This document shows positions 1 to 7,710 of a stretch of 45,390 nt of DNA, piece by piece. The notes under the pieces were generated by a model, which was not told the DNA's origin, made no database searches, and worked only from the letters and a program-made list of their open reading frames with translations. Both the position numbers and the translations under genes were made by a program. Each line of letters starts with the position of its first letter. Within the stretch, counting starts at the first letter, position 1. This DNA is from a virus: positions 1-45,390 of the IMG/VR virus record IMGVR_UViG_3300032322_001014; one strand, written 5' to 3'.

Positions 1-824
1 CCCCCACCACTTGCTGTAGTTTGTATACTACCATCAGGGAAAGTGATTGTATTCGCATACATATCAGGATTAGGCATTACTGCTGGACTTAAATCTACCC
101 AACTATTACCATCGTAGTTAATGTATGCACGACCTTCATCATTGTCAAACCATAAATGGCCCTGTGGCAAATTAGGAGCACTATTACCTATGTAAATTGG
201 GACATCATCTGCCCAGTATAAATTACCTGCACCATCTGTGGTTAGATAATTAGTAGCGTTGCCGCCTGTTATTCTTACATTCGCATTTGAACCTAAATTA
301 ATACCATTGTTTGATATAGTTACAACATTAGCAACTCCATTACTACTAAAGGCTATATTTCCATTTGCATAGACAATTACATTGCTATTGCCATTATACA
401 AAGATGCAGTGGTGTTTGGATCAGGGCTTATCCAATTTACATTGCCTGCACCATCTGTAGTTAATACATATCCATTGGCGCCACCAGACAAATGAAAGTT
501 GTTTAAATTAGTTTGTATGTTTGCAAATAAATTGCCTGTAACATATAAATTGCCACGTAATTGTAAACGTGAAGTTGATTCTGTGTAAGTTAAGTTACTT
601 GAACCACCAAAGCCTCTACTATTATTAAATTGTAGTTGTCCATTAGCACCACCTGCACTGTTTAATATTTGTAGTTGTGGATTATTAAATAATGTAGGAT
701 CATTATAGTTAGCAACAAGCGTGTTGGTATTGTTTGGATTTTGTTGTGTATAAATGACATTAGCAGTATTTGGTAGTCCTTCTGTGTCATTTATAAAAGT
801 ATACGGACTTGGTTTTGTTGCCAT
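1..824 (-). CDS. Tail fibre-like protein, 3' end cut by window edge
   Basis: An open frame runs from ATG at 824 to the left edge without a stop, giving 274 codons, so the C-terminus is missing. A good Shine-Dalgarno (AAGGAAAT) precedes the ATG. The translation is rich in Asn, Gly, Thr and Ala and holds short beta-type repeats such as TTDGAGNVNWISP and TTDGAGNLYWADD, followed by a segment with GHLWFDNDEGRAYINYDGNSW. Such sequences are typical of phage tail fibres that fold as trimeric beta-structures. It follows the two fibre genes at 846-3408 on the same strand with a 21-nt gap and is probably the last or a middle member of that late transcript. The receptor-binding part, if any, lies outside the window. 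Confidence 0.75.
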   Translation of the reverse strand, partial: MATKPSPYTFINDTEGLPNTANVIYTQQNPNNTNTLVANYNDPTLFNNPQLQILNSAGGANGQLQFNNSRGFGGSSNLTYTESTSRLQLRGNLYVTGNLFANIQTNLNNFHLSGGANGYVLTTDGAGNVNWISPDPNTTASLYNGNSNVIVYANGNIAFSSNGVANVVTISNNGINLGSNANVRITGGNATNYLTTDGAGNLYWADDVPIYIGNSAPNLPQGHLWFDNDEGRAYINYDGNSWVDLSPAVMPNPDMYANTITFPDGSIQTTASGG

Positions 825-845
825 TTTATTTCCTTGTTATTCTTA

Positions 846-2213
846 TTATGTTATTTTCCAAAATTGCATATATGCTGATTGATATCCAGCAGATCCTAAT
901 ATGGATCTACTTCCGATGACAACAGGATCAGACCATCTAATTTGTAAAGAAAGAGTTGTAGTTCCTGATAATGTAAATTGACCTGTACCATTTAAAATGG
1001 TTGTACCACTTCCACTTACATTACCTAAAAATGAACCTAAAGCATGGCAAATATTTTGTAACACAGTGGTAGTGTCAGTATTTAAAAGTCTTAAGTAAAT
1101 ATTCCCTTGGCCAAAAAATGGTGCATACGCATTGTATACATATGTTCCAGCAGGTAAGTCAAAGTTATTTCCATCAAATACTGCTCCTGCTACTATATTT
1201 CTATCAAATGTATCAAATGGAATATTTGTCCAAGTATCTCCAGGTACATTTAGATTAGTTCCTATTCTCCTAGACATAATAATACTAGGTGCCCCTGAAC
1301 TTCTAGCAAAACTTACGGTTGCAATTTGATTTGAAGTTGCATTTGCGTTTGGATTAGGTGCAGTAGGTATCCCTGCTAAATTTAAATTAATCTTCTGATT
1401 TTGCACAAACTGTGTGGTAGCTACAGCATTACTATTTGAACTTGCAATCTGTGTAGGTGCAGTAATATTACCAACTAAACTTACATTAGTTAATGTTATG
1501 TTTGATAAATTTGCTTTCGTATTTGCTACTAATTGAACAAATGCTGTTGTAGCAATAGAATTTGTAGAAGTAGAAACATTTGTTAATGTTGGTGCTGTTG
1601 GGTTACCTGTAAAATTAGGACTATTGATATTAGCTTTAAGTGATAAAATATTATTGAACAATCCAAGTGGTACAGGTGCACTGATAGGTCCATTTAATGA
1701 CACATTGGGCACAGAAACATTACCAGTAAGTGTTGGATTATTCTGTAATAAAATGCCAGTTAATTGACTACCGTTACCTACAAAAACATTAGCAGCAACT
1801 ACATTTGATGTAATGCGATTACCAACGACAAGATTTGCTAATGATTCAATCCTAGCAGCTATTAAAGTTTCAGCTTGGATATTACCATTAGCTATAGCAC
1901 TTTTAAGTTGTATGGTTTCTGCTTCAATAGATTGTATAACTTTTAGATTACCTGAAACTTGTAGATTAGCAGTATTTGGGTCAAACACTAAACTACTACT
2001 AGCTGACAATTGATTTGCGTTACTTGCAAATTGTAGTGATCCAGGGGTTCCGGCAGCATTTGGATTTATTACCGTAATATTTGTTACGTTTCCTGCTCTA
2101 CTAGCAGAAACTCCTGCTTGTGAAGCTGCTATTTGAGCCGTATTGGCAGCTTGAAGTGCTACATTTGCTGCTTCTATTGCAATAATTGCTGCTGTATTTG
2201 CTGTAGTTGCCAT
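846..2213 (-). CDS. Tail fibre-like protein with C1q-like C-terminal domain
   Basis: 455 aa. The N-terminus (about 1-40) is an Ala-rich helix (IEAANVALQAANTAQIAASQ) likely to form a coiled coil. The middle carries the phage fibre repeat of the type NFTGNPTAPT...IATTAFVQ, at least three times between about residues 195 and 305. The last 145 residues change character (from about SGAPSIIMSRRIG) and read like a C1q/TNF-type jelly roll, with an aromatic-rich GTYVYNAYAPFF strand and a closing AYMQFWKI strand. Such domains commonly end phage fibres as trimeric receptor-binding heads. The fold assignment is by eye. It sits 10 nt downstream of the next fibre gene and is probably co-transcribed from the late promoter at 4517-4524. 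Confidence 0.75.
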   Translation of the reverse strand: MATTANTAAIIAIEAANVALQAANTAQIAASQAGVSASRAGNVTNITVINPNAAGTPGSLQFASNANQLSASSSLVFDPNTANLQVSGNLKVIQSIEAETIQLKSAIANGNIQAETLIAARIESLANLVVGNRITSNVVAANVFVGNGSQLTGILLQNNPTLTGNVSVPNVSLNGPISAPVPLGLFNNILSLKANINSPNFTGNPTAPTLTNVSTSTNSIATTAFVQLVANTKANLSNITLTNVSLVGNITAPTQIASSNSNAVATTQFVQNQKINLNLAGIPTAPNPNANATSNQIATVSFARSSGAPSIIMSRRIGTNLNVPGDTWTNIPFDTFDRNIVAGAVFDGNNFDLPAGTYVYNAYAPFFGQGNIYLRLLNTDTTTVLQNICHALGSFLGNVSGSGTTILNGTGQFTLSGTTTLSLQIRWSDPVVIGSRSILGSAGYQSAYMQFWKIT

Positions 2214-2223
2214 AATTACCTAA

Positions 2224-3408
2224 TTAAAATGATGTTAATGCTACACGTTTCCAAACGTTAGTTGCTGTACAAACATAAATGTAATTTGTATCCCAAACAA
2301 TTTGCCCTGGTTGTCCAGTAGAACTACCTAATTTAGTAAATTGATTTTGTTTTATTCCACCAGTTACACTTAAACTACTAGCGATAGTAGCATTACCAGC
2401 AGTTACATTGGATGACACACTAAGTATGTTTCCTAAGAAGGCTGCTCCAAGAACGTTACCAGTTGCGCTCATGCTTCCTGTTGTTCTTAAATTACCAGCC
2501 TGAACATTACCAGTTGAAGTTAAACTAGCTGCCGTAATATTTCCAGAAAATGTACCAGCTCCACCAACAGTTAAATTACCTCCTGATAAAATATTGCCTG
2601 TTGCAGTTAAAATGCCAGATGTTCTTAAATTACCACCAGTGACGTTACCAGTTGACGTAAGTACACCTGAAGCAACAACATTATTTGATGTTATGATATT
2701 ACCAGTAACTGAAAAACTATTTCCACTTATTCCGGTTATATTAGAAATTGCCTGATTAACGAAAGCAGTTGTTGCTATTTGCGTAGTACTTGTTCCAAAT
2801 CCAGCAGTAGGAGCTGAAGGTGTTCCGGTGAATGTAGGGCTATTTATACTAGCTACTCCAGTAAGACCTGCACCACTCCCAATAATTGATCCAGAAACGC
2901 TTAGCGTAGTGAAACTTGCACCAACTCCTATAACATTGCCGGTTGTGCTAATCATTCCGTTAGAAGTTAAATTGCCACCAGTTACATTTCCTGAGGTTAC
3001 GAATCTACCTGCAGAGACAAGTCCTACTGCTGATATATTGCCTATTACTGAAGCACTACCAATAAGAGATAATGAACTACCATTAAATGTAAAATTGCTT
3101 GAGCCGCTGAAACCGTTTCCAGAACTAAATTGCACCCAACCTGCACTTCCTGCAGCCTGATTAGTTACGCTTGTTAACCGAATTGTGTTTGCCGTTCTTG
3201 CAGTGTTAGCGTATGTTGCAGCTAGTGAAGCTGAACCACTTGCTTGCACCGCTGATCTGTTAGCTTGAAATGCAGAAAGTGCTGCATTTGTTGCTGATGT
3301 TTGTGCCTGACTAGCAGCAACAGTCGCTACATTTGCCTGATTGCTTGCTACGTTAGCAGACGCTGCTGCTTGATCTGCTATGAATTGATACGGATCTAAT
3401 GTTGCCAT
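2224..3408 (-). CDS. Repeat-rich tail fibre-like protein
   Basis: 394 aa, with a strong Shine-Dalgarno (AAGGAAA) before ATG 3408. Residues 1-75 are Ala-rich heptad-like sequence. The body is built from a degenerate repeat of the form (S)ATGNVTGGNLRTSG, repeated roughly eight times, plus one SPTFTGTPSAPT...QIATTAFVNQAI module. The last 30 residues (GQPGQIVWDTNYIYVCTATN, then a WKRV motif) match the end of the separate fibre protein encoded at 18985-20010, suggesting a swappable tip or chaperone-recognition cassette. No enzymatic motif is visible. Role: distal or side tail fibre component, inferred from repeats and neighbours. Confidence 0.75.
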   Translation of the reverse strand: MATLDPYQFIADQAAASANVASNQANVATVAASQAQTSATNAALSAFQANRSAVQASGSASLAATYANTARTANTIRLTSVTNQAAGSAGWVQFSSGNGFSGSSNFTFNGSSLSLIGSASVIGNISAVGLVSAGRFVTSGNVTGGNLTSNGMISTTGNVIGVGASFTTLSVSGSIIGSGAGLTGVASINSPTFTGTPSAPTAGFGTSTTQIATTAFVNQAISNITGISGNSFSVTGNIITSNNVVASGVLTSTGNVTGGNLRTSGILTATGNILSGGNLTVGGAGTFSGNITAASLTSTGNVQAGNLRTTGSMSATGNVLGAAFLGNILSVSSNVTAGNATIASSLSVTGGIKQNQFTKLGSSTGQPGQIVWDTNYIYVCTATNVWKRVALTSF

Positions 3409-3426
3409 GATTTTTCCTTATAATTT

Positions 3427-4512
3427 TTATGGTCTTAGTAGAGGGGGTATACCTGCTCTACTTATTTTGCTTCCTAATTTTTTAGCATTATCTTGTATGC
3501 TATATGGAGTAACATCTACGGTTAATCCTGTTTTATATCGAGGGTCATTTTTTTGTTTAGGACTAGGTATATACCCACTCGCTCCCTCTTCTAAACCAAC
3601 TTTACTTAATTCATCGTAATAATATGGATTTTCAGCTAAATGATCCATTGCGATTTCTCTTGCAACACTAGGATGATTAGTATGCTCCATTTCAACACCT
3701 ATGCCCTTTTTTAGTTGTTGATATAGGTCTTGTATTAACACATGATGCTTACTAGCAAGTTTCCTTAGTGTTTGTGTTGGTTTATCTAATAACTTTTCTT
3801 CTTCGGCTAAACTTAAATTATCGCTGTGCAATGAATTTATTTTGTCGTATAATTTTTTAAGAATTCCCTTACTACGTAAGGCCTTATATGCTAAATTTTC
3901 AGGACCAAACTCTCCATGCATATCAAGTCCTGCTTGTCTATATTTTTTAACTGTTTTTAATAAATTTTTAATTCTTTTTTCATCATCATTCTTAAGTGCC
4001 AATTCTGCCAATCTTGCTAGTTTATTGAATTTTAACCTAGTAGCTGCTTGATCTAAATTACTACGATGTTTCTTAGGTAATCTTAACCAATTGTCATTTA
4101 GTACAGAGTATTCGCCCAAACTTATTACTGGTTGATTTGCGTCCTGTACATATAATTCAACATCATACCCACCAATTTTAATGTCGTGTGTATCATTGTA
4201 AATTGTTTTTTTGGCATCAAACAACTCTCTATAAATTAAATCATCATTTAATTTTTTCATGTCTACCAAAATGTGTAGGTCTATGTCACTATGTTTGGTA
4301 TATGTATATGCAGCATTTGAGCCAGACAGTGTGACATCTTCTATTTCTAAATGCGGAATACCTAAATGATCAATGAAATCTTCTGCTATTACTAATAGTT
4401 GATTTCTAACTTCAGGACGTATCTTATCTCCCAAAAAAATCACTGGATTTAGTTGGTCGTGAAAAAATACTGCATCGTGCAGCTTAAAATTGGCTAGTTC
4501 CTTAAGGTTCAT
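3427..4512 (-). CDS. Pol-beta-type nucleotidyltransferase domain protein
   Basis: 361 aa. Residues 62-79 carry the nucleotidyltransferase signature: Gly64-Ser65, then the SDIDL motif with Asp76 and Asp78 as metal ligands. The third acidic residue is in GGYDVELYVQD (Asp117 or Glu119). All key residues of the minimal nucleotidyltransferase fold are present, so the enzyme is probably active in transferring an NMP group to an unknown acceptor. Residues 150-280 are helical and charged. The gene has no Shine-Dalgarno; a late promoter box ends 4 nt upstream of the ATG, directly after a terminator. It is the second nucleotidyltransferase of this kind in the region (the other is at 7707-8450). The substrate cannot be predicted. 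Confidence 0.8.
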   Translation of the reverse strand: MNLKELANFKLHDAVFFHDQLNPVIFLGDKIRPEVRNQLLVIAEDFIDHLGIPHLEIEDVTLSGSNAAYTYTKHSDIDLHILVDMKKLNDDLIYRELFDAKKTIYNDTHDIKIGGYDVELYVQDANQPVISLGEYSVLNDNWLRLPKKHRSNLDQAATRLKFNKLARLAELALKNDDEKRIKNLLKTVKKYRQAGLDMHGEFGPENLAYKALRSKGILKKLYDKINSLHSDNLSLAEEEKLLDKPTQTLRKLASKHHVLIQDLYQQLKKGIGVEMEHTNHPSVAREIAMDHLAENPYYYDELSKVGLEEGASGYIPSPKQKNDPRYKTGLTVDVTPYSIQDNAKKLGSKISRAGIPPLLRP

Positions 4513-4516
4513 AGTG

Positions 4517-4524
4517 TATTTATC
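4517..4524 (-). promoter_or_regulatory. T4-type late promoter box GATAAATA
   Basis: GATAAATA on the minus strand, followed by CACT and then the ATG at 4512. T4 late promoters are TATAAATA with initiation a few bases downstream. Here that places the transcript start at or near the start codon, so the mRNA may be leaderless. The same extended string GATAAATACACTAT occurs upstream of the fibre gene at 24929. Confidence 0.7.
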
Positions 4525-4528
4525 AAAA

Positions 4529-4560
4529 AAGGGCTATAACAGATGTCTGCTATAGCCCTT
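4529..4560 (-). terminator. Rho-independent terminator after glycosyltransferase gene
   Basis: Perfect 10-bp arms AAGGGCTATA (4529-4538) and TATAGCCCTT (4551-4560) with a short inner CAGA/TCTG match in the loop. On the minus strand the hairpin is followed by a run of six T, which is the classic intrinsic terminator layout. It ends the glycosyltransferase transcript just before the late promoter at 4517-4524. Confidence 0.85.
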
Positions 4561-4579
4561 GTATTAGAGACAGTGTAAT

Positions 4580-5506
4580 TTATGCTGTCTTTTTGCTTTT
4601 CTTAGTTGCTTTTGTGGTTCCTGCATCAACGGGAGCAGCACTTGCTTGTGCTTGTTGTGCAGCTAGGTTTTGTTGCTCCTGAACATACATAGGTCCAATT
4701 GTGTTCAACAAGTGTTGCTGATTTTCCATACAGAATACATATGCTCCACTGTGACGTAATAGAACACGCTTGTCAACATAAACTTTACCGCCTAGATCAC
4801 GCCAGTTTTCACAGAAGGTCCAGTCTTCACTGTAGTAGCGATTCTGACGAACTGCTGTGTCAAAGTAAGTCTTTAGGTACTTGTCATACTTTGGATCTAG
4901 TCCAATGTCGTTCTTGTACTGCTTAACTGCAGGGTGAACATTTAATTTCTCAAATACATGCTTCTTCATTAGTAAGAAACCAGTACCTGCTTTGCTGACT
5001 TCTTGCAATCCATCTGGTCCTTCTTCAGCACCCTCAAATCCGTTAACTACCCACTTGATTGGCATAGTCTTCATAGGATATAATCCACCGATAACGTCTT
5101 TGTCACGGTTCAACAATACTAGTAAGTGCCATGGCTCCCAACCAATGTCAGCATCAACAAAGAATAAATGTGTTGATTCTTGTTGGTCTAAAAACTTTGC
5201 AGTTAGTGTATTACGGGCACGACTGATTAGACTTTCGTTGACCATTGTTTCCAATGTCCAGTCGATTCCTAGTTGACGTGCGGTGTTTGCCCATTTAATG
5301 AAACTCATAAATGTGGATTCAGTTAACATACCACCATAGCATGGCATAGCTATGTGTACACGGGTAGTTTTTAAGAAGTCTACATTAACTTGTACTTGAT
5401 TTTGCGCGGGCTGCGCAGGAGCGTCTTGCTCTTTAATTTCTTGAATTGCTTCTACAGCCTGCTCTACAGGAATAGTAGCTTCTTGTGTTTGTTTTTTCTT
5501 AGCCAT
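4580..5506 (-). CDS. GT-A type glycosyltransferase
   Basis: 308 aa. Residues 1-40 and the last 30 are low-complexity Lys/Ala/Gln tails. The core begins at about residue 48 (TTRVHIAMPCYGGMLTE). It contains ARNTLTAKFL and the DAD motif at 118-120 (FFVDADIGWEP), the metal- and nucleotide-sugar-binding DxD of GT-A enzymes. It ends with a YYSEDWTFCENWRDLGG acceptor-side motif, as in family 2-like phage glycosyltransferases. Likely role: transfer of a sugar from an NDP-sugar to DNA, a virion protein or a host surface molecule; the acceptor is unknown. The start is fixed by a GAGG Shine-Dalgarno lying inside an inverted repeat (5510-5545). It ends at the terminator 4529-4560. Confidence 0.8.
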   Translation of the reverse strand: MAKKKQTQEATIPVEQAVEAIQEIKEQDAPAQPAQNQVQVNVDFLKTTRVHIAMPCYGGMLTESTFMSFIKWANTARQLGIDWTLETMVNESLISRARNTLTAKFLDQQESTHLFFVDADIGWEPWHLLVLLNRDKDVIGGLYPMKTMPIKWVVNGFEGAEEGPDGLQEVSKAGTGFLLMKKHVFEKLNVHPAVKQYKNDIGLDPKYDKYLKTYFDTAVRQNRYYSEDWTFCENWRDLGGKVYVDKRVLLRHSGAYVFCMENQQHLLNTIGPMYVQEQQNLAAQQAQASAAPVDAGTTKATKKSKKTA

Positions 5507-5509
5507 TTG

Positions 5510-5545
5510 ATCCTCATGAAAATGTACTATTATTTACATGAGGAT
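5510..5545 (-). promoter_or_regulatory. Inverted repeat that can hide the Shine-Dalgarno of the glycosyltransferase gene
   Basis: Perfect 9-bp arms ATCCTCATG and CATGAGGAT separated by 18 nt. In the minus-strand RNA the 3' arm contains GAGG, the Shine-Dalgarno, 5 nt before AUG 5506. A late-promoter-like TGTAAATA (5531-5538) straddles the 5' arm and loop. RNA arriving from upstream could fold and block translation, while RNA started at the TGTAAATA box would lack the 5' arm. The box deviates from consensus at its second base, so its activity is uncertain. Confidence 0.6.
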
Positions 5546-5557
5546 TTAGTGGTCAAA

Positions 5558-6565
5558 TTATTTTTCGTCTAGATAATCTTCGTTTACGTCTTGTTCCGGG
5601 AATACTTGTTGATACAAATCGGTCAATTCTTCGTCACTAGCTAGACTTAATGCACTGATTTCATAGTCTGTAGCTTTGGCTAGTCTGTGAATCATTGTCT
5701 TACGCATCCCGTAATCCATTGTGTGACGTTGCGGTAGATTATATGGTTCTTCCGCTTCTGCAACGCCTTGCTTCGCAATTGCCTCTTTAATTAGTTTAAG
5801 AACTTGCACTTTCTTTTCTACACTTGCTTCTTTGAGCATAGGACGAACACGTTGAATGAACTCTTTAATCTTTGCTTTTGGTGTTTTAGGTGGCGCAACT
5901 TGTTCTGCTCTGCCCAATCTTTGTTGCGCTCTTTGCATTAAATCAAGCACTTCCCTATCGTCTAGTGCGTCTGGCATAGCATCCCGCCATACTGCAAACT
6001 TTTGTTCGTCACTAACTTTCGGGTCTAATAGAACCTGACGCATAGGAGTCGCTCTTGGACCCTCTATGTCACTACCAGGTGCTTGTGTTTCTTGTCTGCT
6101 CATAACTACTAAATTCTGTAAACCCATTTGCTGATATGGTATTGAACCATCTTTACTTGGATTTACCAAATATTGAAATGCAGCTTTTTGATCTGCACCA
6201 ACTACTAGTACTACATTACTAAAGCCTTGCTTAGCTAAATTTGCTAATGCATCATTAAGTGATCCTGATTCTCCATCTGCTACAGTAAAAATTTTTGCGT
6301 TTTCAGGAAATGTTTTTTGATATATTGCTAGTTTTTCTTGTGGCGTTAATGGATCATCTTTTGTTGATCTAACTTTTTTAGTATCAGCCCATAAATCACC
6401 AGTACTAGGATCTATTAAGCTTGTTCTGCTTAAAATAAAAATAGGTGTAGCATTTATAGCTTTTGCTTGATGTATAACTGCGCTGGCTAATAACATGTGA
6501 CCTTTATGTCCCATGCCGCGACCCCATCCTACTACTGCTGTTTTACCTTTTGTACGCTGTATCAT
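5558..6565 (-). CDS. HxGH-type nucleotidylyltransferase (cytidylyltransferase-like)
   Basis: 335 aa. ATG 6565 overlaps the previous stop as ATGA and has GAGAAA just upstream; a longer reading from TTG 6583 is less likely. Near the N-terminus, VVGWGRGMGHKGH gives the H20-x-G22-H23 motif of the nucleotidylyltransferase superfamily (NMN adenylyl-, glycerol-P cytidylyl-, PPAT-type). A second signature, RATPMRQ with Arg176, corresponds to the ISxTxxR motif of the family. Together they predict NTP plus phosphorylated substrate giving an NMP-linked product and PPi. Residues 230-335 form an extra charged C-terminal region. It is translationally coupled to the ligase-like gene upstream. Substrate unknown; a CDP- or NAD-type product is the family expectation. 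Confidence 0.75.
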   Translation of the reverse strand: MIQRTKGKTAVVGWGRGMGHKGHMLLASAVIHQAKAINATPIFILSRTSLIDPSTGDLWADTKKVRSTKDDPLTPQEKLAIYQKTFPENAKIFTVADGESGSLNDALANLAKQGFSNVVLVVGADQKAAFQYLVNPSKDGSIPYQQMGLQNLVVMSRQETQAPGSDIEGPRATPMRQVLLDPKVSDEQKFAVWRDAMPDALDDREVLDLMQRAQQRLGRAEQVAPPKTPKAKIKEFIQRVRPMLKEASVEKKVQVLKLIKEAIAKQGVAEAEEPYNLPQRHTMDYGMRKTMIHRLAKATDYEISALSLASDEELTDLYQQVFPEQDVNEDYLDEK

Positions 6566-7710
6566 AATTTTCTCGGTTGCCAACTAAGTTGGTCTATTAA
6601 TTTTAAAAATTGTCCGGGTAATGCATATTTGAAATTAATTTCAGGATGTGCTTGAACATATCCTTCTGGATTAGTTTGCATTATACCACCGTGTAATCCT
6701 AAACTTAATGATTTTATCACTTTCGTTTTTTCATTAGTGATAGCTTCTACTGCACCCAATGTTGCTTTTAATCCTTCTGGGTCACTTAATAATGTTTGTG
6801 CTTTCTTTGCACTTAAATTACTTTGAGCCCATGCGGGGAAATCTCTTAATAAGCCACTTGTTCTTAAATGCTGATTCAAGTAAGTATATAATTCTCCACC
6901 GGGATTATTCATGCCTGGTTTAGGAGCAAGATAATTGTCTATCTTTTGTGCATTTGATTGTATGAAGTTAGCTAGTTTATCTAACCCTGATGTATCTACA
7001 CCAGGCATTTCTTCTACATATGTTGTGCCTTGTACTATTACATCTGATGTAGACAAGCTTTCTGCGTTAGGATATCTACCTTCCTCGCTGCTACCTAATT
7101 TATCATAATATCCCGTTGCTGCAATCATAACTTTTGCACTAGCAATTCGTTGACCTAACTTGCTATCAATTGGTACATGGAATGCAGTTATGTTAGGCTT
7201 AAAATCATATGTGTTTGTTTTTTCGTTTTTAATTGGCATTGCAGTTTGCCCATTGGGTTTAGCACCTGGGTAAAACAACAATCCACCTTCTAAGAAGCCA
7301 CGTTTAGGACTTGCTTTTTCTAAATAAGGCCACAAACTTGCAAACTGTTTGGCAAATTGCACACGGCTTTCATCTGCTTCGCCACCAGTACCTAAGATGA
7401 ACTTCATAACATCTTGTGGAGTTTTAGGTAATGTAGGCGCACCTGTTTTTGTTTGCATTGTGCCTGACTTTAAGTATTGCCAAGCATTTTTTGGTATCAT
7501 ATAAAATGTACCACTGTCATCACGCCCCCAGTATACAACGGGCATACCGTCCCACTTTAATTCAATAGAATCATATCTATCAATCATGTTACTCAAACGC
7601 TCTACGGCATGCATTGCACCATGACTACCGTTGGCAATTACTAGGTCTTCAATGTGTTGATATTTGCGACCTACCTGTCCTGCTGCCTCTAGTAATGATT
7701 GTATTTTCAT
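6562..7710 (-). CDS. Ligase-like KxDG protein (DUF6267-like phage family)
   Basis: 382 aa. SIELKWDGMPVVYWGRD gives Lys52-x-Asp54-Gly55, the nucleotidyl-lysine motif I of DNA/RNA ligases and capping enzymes. RGFLEGGLLFYP around Glu141 may be motif III. These resemble the phage DUF6267 group (KWDG followed by FGRD-type strands), recalled from memory and not searched. Predicted chemistry is enzyme-NMP formation on Lys52, but motifs IV and V cannot be assigned by eye. The N-terminus MKIQSLLEA loosely resembles the short leader of T4 capsid-targeted proteins, cleaved after (L/I)xE. The gene overlaps both neighbours by 4 nt (ATGA), so it belongs to one coupled translation unit with the two nucleotidyltransferases. 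Confidence 0.6.
   Translation of the reverse strand: MKIQSLLEAAGQVGRKYQHIEDLVIANGSHGAMHAVERLSNMIDRYDSIELKWDGMPVVYWGRDDSGTFYMIPKNAWQYLKSGTMQTKTGAPTLPKTPQDVMKFILGTGGEADESRVQFAKQFASLWPYLEKASPKRGFLEGGLLFYPGAKPNGQTAMPIKNEKTNTYDFKPNITAFHVPIDSKLGQRIASAKVMIAATGYYDKLGSSEEGRYPNAESLSTSDVIVQGTTYVEEMPGVDTSGLDKLANFIQSNAQKIDNYLAPKPGMNNPGGELYTYLNQHLRTSGLLRDFPAWAQSNLSAKKAQTLLSDPEGLKATLGAVEAITNEKTKVIKSLSLGLHGGIMQTNPEGYVQAHPEINFKYALPGQFLKLIDQLSWQPRKL

Noticed and set aside
6566-6583. Longer N-terminus of the HxGH nucleotidylyltransferase from TTG 6583
   Set aside because: ATG 6565 forms an ATGA overlap with the preceding stop and has GAGAAA upstream, as do other junctions in this operon.
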